NCBI GenBank assembly: GCA_001179505.1
Contig: CDMY01000223.1
Coordinates: 62,001 to 126,000, forward strand
Origin: Vitrella brassicaformis
Taxonomy: Eukaryota; Sar; Vitrellaceae
Reading direction: 5' to 3'
Length of the DNA: 64,000 bases
Shown here: piece by piece, positions 20,601 through 37,701 of the stretch
Numbering within the stretch: the first letter of the stretch is position 1
Layout of the letters: each line of letters begins with the position of its first letter
Translations under genes and position numbers: made by a program
The notes under the pieces: generated by a model
The model's input: the letters and a program-made list of their open reading frames with translations, nothing else
Told to the model about the DNA's origin: nothing
The model's database searches: none

Positions 20601-22596
20601 TCAGTTTGCAGAGTCGTCGGGTCCTCCTTTCAGCTGCCCGTCTCTGCGAGCCCTGCCATAGCGATCGGCCTCGCGCATCGCCTGTGGGCCCATGCAACAA
20701 GACCACACACCACACACCACACACAAAGATGGGAGCCCGTCCATCTGCCCGTCATTCTGTCAGTCTGTCTGTCTGTCTGTCTGTCCCCACACACACATCC
20801 ACACAAACGCACCTTGACGATAGCGTCTGCGTCGATGTGGGTGTGTGGCTCGTTGAGCATGGGCGAGGAGGGCTCCAGGCACCGACTGGCCACCACCAAC
20901 AACTCCTCCTCAGTCACCTCACCCAGGCCAATATCACCTGAATGTGTGCAGCACGGTGAAGGAGAGAGAGGGAGCGACAGACAGCCTTGAAGGCATATCG
21001 TGCCTGCCATCGGTGCGCTTGTGTGTGTGCTCACCGAGCACAGTAGGCAGTCCCACAGCCTCACAGAAGGAGTAGATCTCCTCGACGGTCTTCTTGTCCT
21101 TGTGTGTGAGGAACAGCGAAGCCAGCAGGCCGATGGTGACCTTCTCACCGTGCACATACGAGTGCGCCTCCGGCAGCAGTGTCAGTCCGTCGTGGATGGC
21201 GTGGGCCGCCGCGCAGCCGCAGCATTCGAAGCCCAAGCCACTCAGCAGGGTATTGGCCTCGATGATCCGCTCCAAGGCGTAGTTGACACTCTGCGACTCC
21301 ACCGCACTCTTGGCCTCACTGAATGAATGAAGCACGCACACACCACCCCTCAGCCATCAACACAAACAAACGTATGTATGTGTGTGCGTTGGTGCAGGGT
21401 GTGGTGGGGTGTTGGACAGACACTTACATGCCATACTCGAGGACGGTCTCATAGCAGAGGCGGGCGAGTGAATACGCGGCCCAGCTGCCCGGCCGGCCCG
21501 AGTTGGTAGCGTTGGGCGCCTGCTTCGCCCGGCAGCTCTCCGCCTCAAACCACCTACACACATCAATGACACATGGATGGATGGATGGATGCCTTCCTGC
21601 CTCCACCACTGGGGTGTGTGTGTGGTGCGTACGTTGCGAGTGCATCGCCCATGCCGGCGACGATCATGCGCACGGGTGACCTCGACACGACTCTGCTGTC
21701 CACGACCACCACATCTGCCAGACAGCCGGCAAACAGGCGGCCACTCATTTGGTGGTTTTGTGTGTCTGTTGTGTCCACATGGCAGACAGACATACCGGGG
21801 CTCTTCCGATGGAACTGCACGCGCTTGAATGTGCCGTCGTTTGTGTAGACGACGGAGAGCCCGCTGCAGGGGGCGTCCGTGCTGGCCATCGTCGGGCACT
21901 GACCAAGGAAGGGACCAAGGAATCAACTCCCACGCACCAATGGATGCTCTTGTGTCTATGTTATGTGTGGCGCACTCACGATAATGCACGGCAGGCCCAT
22001 CTTGTCAGCCACACACTTGACCGTATCCTGACCACACACACACAGACACAGACAAAGACACAGATCGAGGACTGACAAACCATCACAAATCCGTCGGTTT
22101 GCATGAGAGCACGTCAAGCTTACACATACCAGGGCTTTGCCGCCTCCCATGGCCAAGAGGACGTCGGGTTGAAACTCCCTGGCCAGGCCCATCACCCGAG
22201 CAATCTCATCATCGCTGCACTCGCCCCGATGCGCAACGGCATCAAACTCATCCAGGCTGCTCGTCAGAGGTCCCTCTATCGACGGCAGAATCGCCTTGTA
22301 TGAGTATGGGCACAGAAGCGCCTGCAGGCAAGAAGGGAGTGCCGTTGCGTGATGGGCATTTGTGAAATTCAATGTACATAGAAGAACGAAGGGCTGCCTT
22401 TGTTTCTCCTCACCATGGATCTTGGCCCGAACCGCTTGATCTCCTCAGGAAGGGTCGTGGTGAAGGCCTGCATTCATGCGCAATGCACACACATACACAC
22501 ATACACACATACATCTGTCCCTTCAAGATTGTTCTTGCCTACATCAGGCCCCTGGATGTATCGGCCTGGAAAGATATTGGTTATGATCTGGGCCAT
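20601..22596 (-). CDS. gldA: Glycerol dehydrogenase, GldA-type (iron-containing alcohol dehydrogenase family)
   Basis: About ten exons. The start is at 22596 (MAQIITNIFPGRYIQGPD) and the stop at 20601-20603. The NAD-binding signature is LLAMGGGKAL|DTVKCVADKMGLP, and the substrate/NAD loop is CPTMASTDAPCSGLSVVYT. Metal-binding context is visible in MIVAGMGDALATWFEAE, in HAIHDGLT and in HSYVHGEKVTIGLLA. These are the hallmarks of GldA, which oxidises glycerol to dihydroxyacetone with NAD (EC 1.1.1.6). No targeting sequence is visible, so a cytosolic enzyme is likely. GldA is mainly bacterial; a bacterial origin followed by intron gain is inference. It is divergent from the SDR gene, with 139 bp between starts. 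The last exon adds a basic/polar tail after ADRYGRA. Confidence 0.85.
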
Positions 22597-22735
22597 CGTA
22601 ATCCCTTCGCCAAGCTTGCCTGCGCCACTCGCCAGTCAGCGATAGGGTCAGATCTTCCGTGAAACTTCCACAGGGAGGTCTGCGAGCAAGCTTCGAGAAG
22701 GGGAGGGCAGCAGCGACCTACGCACAACAGCCGGG

Positions 22736-23796
22736 ATGGATTTCGGTGATGATTCCCCGAAGCTGGCACTCATCACTGGAGCCTCCTCCGGTATCGGCAC
22801 GGCAGTGGCGCTGAAGCTGGCTGAGGAAGGGCATCATCTCTATCTCATCGGACGCTCCGTCGACTCACTGCACAATGTCGAGGAGGTTCGCGTTGATTGA
22901 TCCATGATCTCGAGCAGGATCCACCATTTGACTGCTGCGTATGTGTGTGTGTGTGTGCAGGACTGCCGCAACACGTACATGGAGTTCCAGCACGACAAGA
23001 GTTTGGTGCAGCACGGCATTGGTGATGTTGGCGACGAGCGGGACTGCGAGAGGCTGGTGGATGCGTGTGTGAGTCACTTCAAGGGGAGGGCCCCTGACGT
23101 GGCCGTACTCAACGCCGGCGTCGGCCGACCGGGCGCAGTCGACGAGACGACCGTCGAGGACTTTGACCTCATTATGAAGACCAACGTCAAAGGTGAGTGA
23201 AATCATTCACAGAAATACCGCGACACACACACGTGACCAATAGATGGCCTTATAATTGGCAGGTGTGTTCCTGTTCATGCGCAAGCTGCTGCCTCTGATG
23301 AAGGCGCGCGGCTCTGGGCAGATCGTCGTGACGTCGAGTGTGCTCGGCCTGCGCACGTGCGAGAAGGCCGCCGTCTACTGCGCATCCAAATATGCCGTTG
23401 AAGGGCTTGTCGACGCCACGAGGAAGGACTTCGCCGGCACCGGAGTCAAGCTGGGCGTCTGCAACCCTGGTAGCTTGGCTTGACTTACACATTTGTGTAT
23501 GCTCTTACAGAAGTCTCGTGTGCGTGTGTGTGTGTGTCATTGAGTCAGCTGCGGTCGCGACGCCATGGTGGGAGAGCAAGCAGAGAGGGGGCTGGGAGAA
23601 GGGGGAGGCCGACACCAGCAATTTCTTGACCGCCGACGATGTGGCGGAGGGCATCATGTCGATCATCAAGCAGTCGCCCATGTGTGACATAGGCCGCGTG
23701 GTGATGGAGAATGTCACCGTCAAGAAGAGGCGGAGAGTCGATGAGGAGGGGGAGGGCAAGCAGCTGGCAGGGACGGGCGACATGCATATGACCTGA
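22736..23796 (+). CDS. Short-chain dehydrogenase/reductase (SDR)
   Basis: Four exons (22736-22885, 22961-23192, 23263-23469, 23549-23796) give 278 residues in phase. Classical SDR motifs are present: the cofactor motif TGASSGIG at residues 15-22, the NAG motif in [10 protein letters not shown], an N in KTNVKG, the catalytic Ser in [15 protein letters not shown] (Tyr and Lys of YxxxK), and a PG motif after the active site (CNPGAVATPWW). The sequence after the glycine motif (LIGRS, with an Arg) suggests NADPH rather than NADH, but this is only a tendency. The C-terminus is Lys/Arg-rich ([10 protein letters not shown]). No signal peptide is seen. The substrate cannot be read from sequence. Its head-to-head position with glycerol dehydrogenase allows co-regulation in polyol metabolism, which remains a hypothesis. 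Confidence 0.85.
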
Positions 23797-24382
23797 ACTG
23801 ACCTGGTGGGGGTCTTTTTTGCGACGCATGACATGAGAGGTTGTTGGCCGTTCCGTGAGTGAGAGATCAGTTTCTTGTATGTATTTGTATGTATCGGGTT
23901 GAGTGTGCGAGAGGTGGCTGGATGAGAGACAGTGCTGTTTGTAGGCGTGATGAGTGGCCCGAGAGTGAAAGCACGCAGGCGTTAGGGACACATGAGACCT
24001 CAGTACATGTGTCCCAGCAGGCAGGCAGGCAGGCAGGCAGGCAAACGATGCATGCAGTCCCTCTTCACTTATCCAATGCTCCTTCCCCTCTTCGGGACCT
24101 TTTTGCGTACGCACAGGCAGATGACAACCATTCCCAGCGCTCTCTCGCCCACCCCACGCCATTCAGCCGCACTTCGTCAATCACGTCAGCAGGGCATCAC
24201 ACACCAGCACACGACAAGCACATGCACACCAGCGAGGCGGCAAGACAGGAGCAGGTGAGCAACAAACAAATCAGCCACACATGACACGATTCTCTCCCCT
24301 TCGAAGCAGCAACAAACTCACGGGGGGGAGGGGGGCGTAGAGCAGGCAAAAATCGTGGTTGTGTCCGTGCCTGTCTCAATTG
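23797..24382. other. Convergent spacer
   Basis: This is the 3' flank of the SDR and kinesin genes. It contains a GCAG/GGCA run near 24018-24042 but no gene-like frame. Confidence 0.6.
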
Positions 24383-27300
24383 TCACTGGATGGTGCACGC
24401 CTTGCTACCCTTGCCCCCCGCGTTTGCGTCCTGTTTGGCCTTGCCCTTGGCGGCGGGTTTTGGTGCGGCAGCGGGCTTCTTGGTCGGAATGGCCGGCTCG
24501 GAAGGAGACTGGCTCGGGACAGGTGAAGGCGACACCTGGGGCACGGCGGGAGTGCTGGGGTCACTCGCCGACACCACAGGAGCCGCTGGCATACATCCAT
24601 GTGGACACACGTCATAACCAAGCAAGCAGTGATGTCGTGTCTTGCGATGGTGTCGCTTCTCCCTTCACCTGGCGGAACGAGTTGTTCTGCGGCGGCCGTC
24701 GGTTTGGCCGGCACAGATGGCGATGTGGGAATGGACGCAGGCGCGGGCGCAGGGGCCGGCTTGGGCTTTGCCTTTGCGGCCGGGGGCTTGGCCATGCGGT
24801 TGCCGAAATCGGCCAAATAGTCGGCGTCGACCTCCTCAGGTTTCTCCTCGATCATTGGCGTCATGGCCCCGGCGTTCCTTGGTGTGCGGGCGGCGGGTGT
24901 GTGCTGCATCGAGGCCTGCCTCGACGCCTGCCTCGACGCCTGGCGAGACCCTTGTGCGGACGGCGCCTGGGACCTCATCGCACCAGCTATCTCGGCACCC
25001 TTGTCCTGAGACACAAACAATAGGGCAGAGACACACACTGCGCTGGGTGCCGCTGTGCTCACTCACCACTCCATAGACCTCAAAGCTGAGTGCGTCATTG
25101 TTCAGGTAGTCGAGGAACTTCTCTGTCACCGGATCCTGCAACAGAACATAGGCGGTACCGATGTATATGTCTCCCGATGTGAGGAGTGTTTACCTGTGTG
25201 ATGACCTCCGAGTAGTTGAACGCGGGCGATCTGTTGTGCCCCTCCACCGCGGGCACCTTCCGTGGTTCATCGTCCAGGAAGTAGGTGTACTGGACCCTGA
25301 CGTCATTGGCCAGCGCCTCGGGCAGTTTCTCCGCCTTGTGAATCTGACAAGACAGTGATGCTACTTACTTGATGTCCGTCTACATATCCCTTCGTGAGTT
25401 ACCTTGACGAGCAGATCCATTCGTGTGCCGATGAGGTCGGTGGGGTTCTCAACAAGGTCCTCGTCGGCTATCGGACCTCCGTCCTGTATGCGAAACCACC
25501 AGACACATACAGACAGCCTTGTCCTTGTGCATTCGCTCTCGACTGACCGGGCTGACGGGTTCGATGGCGACATGGAGAATGCCGCACTGCTTGCCCTCGC
25601 TGCTGAGTAGCTTGGCCTGTGCATCGGCATCGATCTGGTATGAGAGTGGCTTGAGGAACAGCTCCGCCTTGCCAATCAGGCGGTCGGACTGCACGGGATC
25701 CCAAAAGGGGTCTTCCTCATCGGGAATCGACGTCAGGAACTCAAACTTGTCGTCTGCATTGCATGCAGGAATGAGTTGACGCACCATCCATTCCCTCACT
25801 CACAATAGAGGAGGTCCACTCACTCACTCACTCACTGTCTGGCTGACCTGCATCGGCCCAGTTCTCGAACATTTCTCGCATGAGGAAAATCCTATTCTCT
25901 AGGATGCTGCTGTGCCAGTCGTAGACGTGGTTGCCCTGCATGTCATGTAGAGAGAGACACAACAGCTGAATGTTGTTAGCTTTGCATTCATTCACCACGT
26001 CTCCCCCCTCACCTCGAGTGAGACCGATACGAGCAGTTCGGTCTTCTTTCTTCTCTTGTGTGTGATATGCACCTGCAGCTTGGTGCTCAGGTGGTACGGC
26101 TTGCCCATCTCCTGAGCTATCATGTTCGCCTCCTGCACGTCACGTGAGAGGGAGTGGTGTTGGTGTCAAGAGCACATCACGTACAGAAAGAAACACACGT
26201 GCGGAGATTTGTGTGTCAGTCAGGCGTGTAGGTGTCAGTCACCTTGACGAGTGGGAGAATTCGTGCGAGTTTCTCGTCGAGTGCGCTTTGCTCCACTTGC
26301 TGCTCGTGCTCAACGCGCTTCTGTTCCTGCACCTCCTTCTCTTTCTTCTCTGCCTCCTGACGAGCCCTCTCAGCCTGACAGACAGACAAACATACATACA
26401 TGCGATCGCTCGACCATCCACCCACCCACCTACCTCCTTGGCAATTAGTTCCTGTTGCTTCTTGAACTCCTCCTCTGCCTTGCGCTTCTCCTCCTGGTTC
26501 AACCGCTCCTCCATCTCCTGCACACGTGAGACACACACATACATACATACATACACACCGGTCGATCTTGTGTGGCAACGACGTGCAGCGGCTGACCTTC
26601 ATTTTCTTCTGGAACTCTTCCTCCTTTGCCCTGAGTGCCGCCTGCGCCTCCTCCTCTGCCTTGCGCTTGAGCTCCTCGACCTCCTTCATCTTGGCCTCGT
26701 ACTCCTCGTGACGCTTCTTCTCGGCCGCCAGCTCCTCGGGGGACTTGAGGATGCTCTTCAGGTCACCCTGCTTCTCCGCAACTTCCTTCATGATGCTCTC
26801 GAAGTCATGCGCCTGTGGTGGCACATGCAAACAGGTAAAGGTAGATGTACTGTGTCTTTGTGTGCTGACCTGTATCAGGTCGCCTTGCGAGCCGATGGAT
26901 GGGATGACCACCAGGAACGCATACTGGGAACCAAATACGACACGGTCGCCATGTTGCAGAGTCACCTCACGGTTCCTGTGAGGTACCAAGAGGAAGGATC
27001 GGAAAGGTCGAGAGGTAGAGAGGTGTATGTGTGTGTGTCATGTGTGTGTCATGTGTGTGTCATGTGTGTACTGCATGGTTTTGTCTCCGTTGATGAAGGT
27101 GTAGTCCGCCCCCTCCATGCCCTTGATGACTATGATGTTGGCAGCACGATTCGCGATCACAGCGTGGCGACTGGCGCGCACACACACACACGTGCACATG
27201 ACGACAAGCAACATGTGCGTGCCTCCTGTGTGGCGTCTGTCTTTTGTCACGAGTGAATGCCGATGCCGGAGAGTGGCAGGTCAGGTGTGAAGTCGCTGCT

Positions 27301-29854
27301 CTTCTTGCCGATCCAAATCTCGGCGTTTTCTGTGAGGGCGTAGTTGAGTTTGCCCGTCAGCACCTCATCCTCGTTGATGTTGGTCAGGTGGGGAATCTTC
27401 TTCCAGTCAGGTCCCTGCCAGGCAGCCGAGAGACACACATCCCACGTCTCACTCCCTTCGTGAGGCGTGTCTGAATGGACGACCTTTGCTTTTTCGGCGG
27501 CCTGCTTCGCTGCCGCCTCCTCTGCTTCCTTCAGGCGCTGCTCCCACCCCTTCTGCATCCCCTCCTGCGAGACACACACACACACACAAACACACACACA
27601 TGACAGACGACCGGGGTACGGTTAATGATCGACACTTGCACACATACATACCAGTGCCTTCTCCATTGCGGCGATCTCCTTCTTGTGATCCTCCTCGATT
27701 CGCATCCGCTCCGCCTCACTCACAGCACTGCCGCCGGCGCCGTTCGGACCTCCCCCTGTCGCCACTCCCTTGCCTGCACACACAGACACATCAGCCAACA
27801 CGAGGTGAATGCACCGCTGTGCTCTGTGTATGTACCTTCCAGCAGCGCCTTGAGTCGCTCGTTCTCCTCCTTGAGCTGATTCAGCAACTTCTCCTGCACT
27901 CACATATGCATGGATCACATTTTCAGGCGAGATGTTTCCCTTTCCATCTCACCGTGGGGTCTTCGTTGATCTCGGCGTGATTCTTGATCTTCTTGGCGCG
28001 ATCTGAAACAAGCATCAGGTGGAGACAGTCATGCAGGTCACAGTCAAATCACGCTCGCGTGTGTTGTCCTCAGTGCTTGCCGGCGTATCGCAGTGTCGAC
28101 AGTGTCTCTTCGTAGTTGGACGAAGCGGGCGACAGGGCGCATATCATGATGGTCTTCGATGAGCCTCCAAGGGCATTCTGAAGCACTCAGCAGAGGAGTG
28201 ACGCGCGTGTGAGTGTGATGACTGGATTTCTCCCACCTGCAGCAGCCGGGTGAGCTTTGAGTCTCGGTAGGGGATGACCTGGCCCTTCTTCAACTTCCCT
28301 GAGCGTCCACAGGAAAATGTTTGCCTGTACGTCTGTCGCCGGTCCACGCACCTGAGGCCTTGTCTGCAAGTGCCGATATGACATTTCCCAATGCAGACAG
28401 CGACTTGTTGATGGCACAGCCCTCCTTCAAACGATCGCCACTAGCACCTGGAGGCCGTCCGTCGACAGAGTGTGTAATCCCTTTTCTGTATGTTCACGGG
28501 AATGTGTGCACACCTGTTTGCTCGGCCTTCTCGGAGCCGGCGAGATCGACCAGATTGATGACTGAGAGTTTGCGGCCCTCCTTGCCCATATACGTCGTCA
28601 CCTACCACACACATCGCACGCAGACAGGTGTATTGTCATGTCTCACATACAGATCGTCCATCCATACTTGTGTGAATTCGATGATGAGCACCGTGTGTGC
28701 ACGGGAGCTCGTCCTATCACAGAAGGCAAGCCGACCGACAGGCACACGTAAGCGCAGACAATCAATGGCATCTTTCCATTAGTGTGTGGAGACCGACGCG
28801 TTCATGAGGGTGGAGCCGATGGTGCGGTTCGCCGTCCCCTCGTCGACAACGTCTTCGATAGCCTCGTAGCTGTTGACAGCCCGCTTGGTCAGGTCCTGCA
28901 CATAGATGCCCAGCTGCTTCGACTCGCGAACCTCCAGACCACCCTGACAGAGCACAACAGCACACAGCACCACATGGCAGAGACAGGGACCTGGTGGGTT
29001 CTCATTGATCCCACCTTTGTTCGCTGGCTGGGGTGGATGAGGAGATCCTGAATCTTCTCATTGTAGATCTCCAGCATACCGATCTGCACACTCACGGGTT
29101 GGTTGAGCGAGCGGCTCTTGTTAGTCAAGCTCATTCAGCTGTTGCTTACCGTCACTTCGAAGTGTTTCGCTGGATCTTGGTTCTCCCCGATGCGGCGGAA
29201 GATGTCCTCACACGTGATGGGTACGATGCCCTTGTTGGGGCCGAAGCCCACCATAGAGTACGACTTGCCCGCGCCCGTCTGCCCATACGCGAACAGGCAG
29301 CAGTGATACCCTGTCCACGCGTTGTTCTGAGGAAGAAGCAGAAACAGACAGGACAGACAGACAGGACAGACAGACAGACAGACCAGCTGTCTTGATCTTG
29401 CTGCATGGATGCCCAAAGCTTGCTGGCTGTCTGGCCGACTGACCAGCACTTCCACGCCCAGGCAGTCGAAGACTTTCTTCTGGTCGACATAAAGGCTGTT
29501 CCCATCCTCAGGGATCAACAGCCCCTCGCCGTTCACGGAGAACCTGCAGACATGACAGTCTGCACCGTATGCGAAGGCACGTGAGTGTGCAGCTCCGCTA
29601 CTTACCCATCATGCGACCAGAATGAGTAGTCGAATGTGAATTTCTTCTCTCCCGACCCACCCTCGACATCATCAATTGTCGTCGTTGGTCCAGCCTACCC
29701 AACACAACACATCCACGGTGGGGCAGGCAAGCCAGCTCCAGTGAGCGACCGTCTCTCCGTATACCATGGCTATGCAGCAGACGGCATCGAGGCCCCGTTC
29801 TCTCTGGTTGAAGGGCCGCACCCTCACGGCCACCTTGACTGCCGAGTCACTCAT
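24383..29854 (-). CDS. Kinesin-3 family motor with FHA domain and C-terminal CaaX box
   Basis: This is a long multi-exon gene starting at 29854 ([19 protein letters not shown]). All motor landmarks are intact: [13 protein letters not shown] (P-loop), the insert [12 protein letters not shown], switch [12 protein letters not shown], switch [16 protein letters not shown] and [13 protein letters not shown], then [16 protein letters not shown]. The neck coiled coil is followed by an FHA domain (WIGKK...[13 protein letters not shown]...[10 protein letters not shown]), Glu/Lys-rich coiled coils and a KIF1-like region (around 26110-25200). The tail is low-complexity, rich in Pro and Ala. The last four codons before the stop at 24383 are Cys-Thr-Ile-Gln after a Lys-rich stretch, a CaaX prenylation signal of the farnesyl type. 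Kinesin-3 motors carry vesicles toward microtubule plus ends; lipid anchoring to cargo is inferred. Internal exon edges are not all resolved. Confidence 0.88.
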
Positions 29855-30327
29855 GATTCTATGTCGTCAACCAAGACAAATCGCTGAAGCAACGGGCCAA
29901 CCTGGACACACACGGGATTGGTGCATCAACCATGGACGCGGGACAAGAGAACACGCGGTAGAGATGGACGAGTGGGCCTCTGCGCACCTTTGGGGCAGCG
30001 GATAGGAGAGGCGAACACAGAGTGCAGCAGGGAGCGGACACTACCCCCCCCCTGGACGCAAAGGGTACAAACAACCGTGCTTCACTTGAAGGGCAGAAGG
30101 AAGAGAAGAGCTGGGGCAGGACCGGTCGTGGACTGGATCCTGTCGTCCTTTTCGGAGGGGGAGTGGAAACCGCCTCTTTCGATTCTCGAAGGAGTCCGAA
30201 CGGGTGGGCGTGCCCCCGAAAGTCGAGAAAAACGTTTGCCCCCGAAACCCTGTAACCCGACTACAGTGTACGACAAACGACGAGGCGAACGGCCGCTCAT
30301 AACACCGACACGGACGTCACGGGGACG
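29855..30327. promoter_or_regulatory. Divergent upstream region of kinesin-3 and the 27-mer repeat gene
   Basis: 473 bp between two start codons, with few microsatellites. A C-rich run lies at about 30043-30052. Copies of CCCGAAA occur near 30210 and 30240, and GGACGTCACGGGGACG directly precedes the plus-strand start. The promoter function is inferred from the layout. Confidence 0.4.
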
Positions 30328-32016
30328 ATGTCAGGCACCATGAGGATGGCGATGCTGCTGTTGGTGTGCCTGAGTGCGCATGTGGCTGTTTCGTCCGCTC
30401 AGTCTAAGCCGCAGCTGGCTCTCGATGAGACCTCCAACACGCCCATCCTGGACTTCCTCCAGAAAACTGCAACGCAGTTCAGGGAGATGGACCCCGATGA
30501 GGTGAGCGAAGCGAAACGGGAGCAATGGGCATCTTCCTAGATCCCTTTATTTTGTGTGTGTTGCCTATGTGTCGCTTGCAGGCGAGTGCTCGTGTGGCCA
30601 ATTTCGTCAAAAACGCGACGACCAACGCGCAGGAGTACCTCGCTAATCTGGACGAAGACGAGGCGAAGGAGACCGCCAAGAACCTCTTCAAAGAAGCCAC
30701 GCAGTCGGCAAGTGAGTTGGGCTGGCGGGCCAACGAATTAGACATACACACTGACTCCACTCACTGTCCTCAATGCAGGCAACTGGGTGACGAATTTCGA
30801 CAGCGAGGCTGCGATGGAGAAGCTCGGTTCGACCATTGACAGGGTCGTACCGGCCTCCAAGGACTTCTTGGACAATGTGGATGTCGACGAGGCCAAGGTC
30901 GCCGTCACCAAGTGGGCCAAGAGCGCCCGGGATCGCTCACGTGACATCCTCGACAATGTCGACATCGAGAAGGTCCAGGAGACCGTGGGCTCGCTCGTCG
31001 GAGGCGCCACGGAACAGAGCAAGGAGCTGCTGGTACGTACGCACCTACACACGGATGGGATCAAACCCACGAGGCGAAAAGGCTTGGTTTGTGTGCAGAA
31101 GGAGCTCAATCCGAATGAGACTCAGGCGACGCTCGAGGCGATAGTGGAGAAGGCCGTGCACACGGGGCAGCAGATCGATGAAGGCGTCATCTCTCAGATC
31201 GTCGGCATCGGCAAAATCGACTTCGGACGTACGGCAGATGACACACACACACACAAACACACACACGCCAAGACGGCAGCAGACTGCTGACTATGTTTTT
31301 TGTGTGTGTGTGTCCCAATGTATGTATTGCAGCCGTCCAGACGGAGATGCTGTCCAGCATGCTCAATGGCGTTGTCGCCAAGGGCCGCGATGTGATCGAG
31401 AACGCCACCCCCGAGGAGGCCGAGGCGGCCGCATCGGACCTCGCCAAACGTACACACACCCTCGCCTCGCCTCGCCCAGAGACACGCGCATATGTGCCGT
31501 TGCGCCTTTCTCCCTCGCTGCTTTCAGGTGCTGTTGAAGAGGGTCGGACTTTTCTGAGTGGCGCGACCGACGCGCAGGTGACCAAGACGGTGTCCAGCGT
31601 GGTGGACCGTGTGGTGGAGGGCGGCCGGTCCTGGCTCGCCGAGCTCGACACCGACAAACTTAAGAAGAACACCAACGAGTGGATGAACAGCGCCGTCGAC
31701 AAGGGCAAGCAGTGGCTCGAAAAAATGGACGTCGAAGAAACATCCGGTCAGCCGAGACAAGACAGCCGAGCAGCCGTCATATCAAGAGTGCTGTCATGGT
31801 GTGTGTGTGTGTATGTGTGTGTGTGTTGCAGAGAAGGTGGGCGACCTGGCGGTCAATGTTGCCAAGAGGGGTCAGGATTGGATCCAGAAGCTCGACCCTG
31901 ACAAGGCCTCCAAGACGGCGTCGCGGGTGGTGGGGCAGCTCAGCAACTTCTTCTCACGCATCAACGGCAGCCCAGCCAGCCCTGCCACATCCACTGCTAC
32001 TGACACCGGGGCGTAG
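30328..32016 (+). CDS. Secreted protein built of 27-residue amphipathic repeats
   Basis: Seven exons (30328-30501, 30582-30711, 30779-31032, 31099-31228, 31333-31449, 31528-31746, 31832-32016) give 402 residues in phase. A signal peptide is clear (AMLLLVCLSAHVAVSSAQS). The remainder is mostly 27-residue units of the form xxxGxxWLxxLDxDKxxxTx(8). Examples are YLANLDEDEAKETA, FLDNVDVDEAKVAV, ILDNVDIEKVQETV, LLKELNPNETQATL, WLAELDTDKLKKNT, WLEKMDVEETSEKV and WIQKLDPDKASKTA. I count about ten copies, some decayed. Helical, surface-active or lipid-binding behaviour is inferred from the Trp/Leu plus Asp/Lys periodicity. No cysteines or known domain are seen. Several introns lie in phase 1 near repeat borders, suggesting growth by exon duplication. 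No family name is offered. Confidence 0.78.
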
Positions 32017-32274
32017 ATAGCTAGCTACTACGCGGCCCTCTGGCCCATTCATTCTTTTCCCTCAACACGTTTCTTGTGCATTTTGCTGAATAAGGCTCCT
32101 ACAGTAGTTGTGTACACAGATATCTGAGACGGGAGGCAGGCCTGTGGACGTATCCCCGCGCTACGTACCACCCCAATAGGGTGGAGCAAGGGGACCCCAC
32201 TCAGCTGGCGTGCTCCATCGACTTTGTTGGAATATGTGTGTATGTGTACATCCACTGACTAATGAAGGTGGGGG

Positions 32275-32574
32275 NNNNNNNNNNNNNNNNNNNNNNNNNN
32301 NNNNNNNNNNNNNNNNNNNNNNNNNNNNNNNNNNNNNNNNNNNNNNNNNNNNNNNNNNNNNNNNNNNNNNNNNNNNNNNNNNNNNNNNNNNNNNNNNNNN
32401 NNNNNNNNNNNNNNNNNNNNNNNNNNNNNNNNNNNNNNNNNNNNNNNNNNNNNNNNNNNNNNNNNNNNNNNNNNNNNNNNNNNNNNNNNNNNNNNNNNNN
32501 NNNNNNNNNNNNNNNNNNNNNNNNNNNNNNNNNNNNNNNNNNNNNNNNNNNNNNNNNNNNNNNNNNNNNNNNNN
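32275..32574. other. Assembly gap (300 N) bordered by G-rich DNA
   Basis: Exactly 300 undetermined bases between GGTGGGG and a GGGAGGGGAGGAGGGGG tract (32575-32615). It is in the spacer between convergent genes, so coding loss is unlikely. Confidence 0.95.
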
Positions 32575-32732
32575 GGGAGGGGAGGAGGGGGCCGCGGAGG
32601 GGAGGGGAGGAGGGGGACTCGGACTGGTCATTTGTAGATGTTTGTTTAGTAGCCTATTTGCACACCGAACCACCTGACGGCGTATGTATGCGTGAAAACA
32701 TCCGACACACAAAGGTCCCCCCCACTCTTTGT

Positions 32733-37550
<4,818 letters not shown>

Positions 37551-37701
37551 GGGGAGAAAAGGATTTCGGGGGAGGAAGGAGCCCGCAGACGCCCCCTGCA
37601 TGCATTTGAGCTTGCGGATCGCAATTTGCACTAATTTGCACGAATTCAGTGGCTGGGGACAAGCGCAGAACATTGCCAGCATGGCTAGCTTAGTATATCT
37701 A

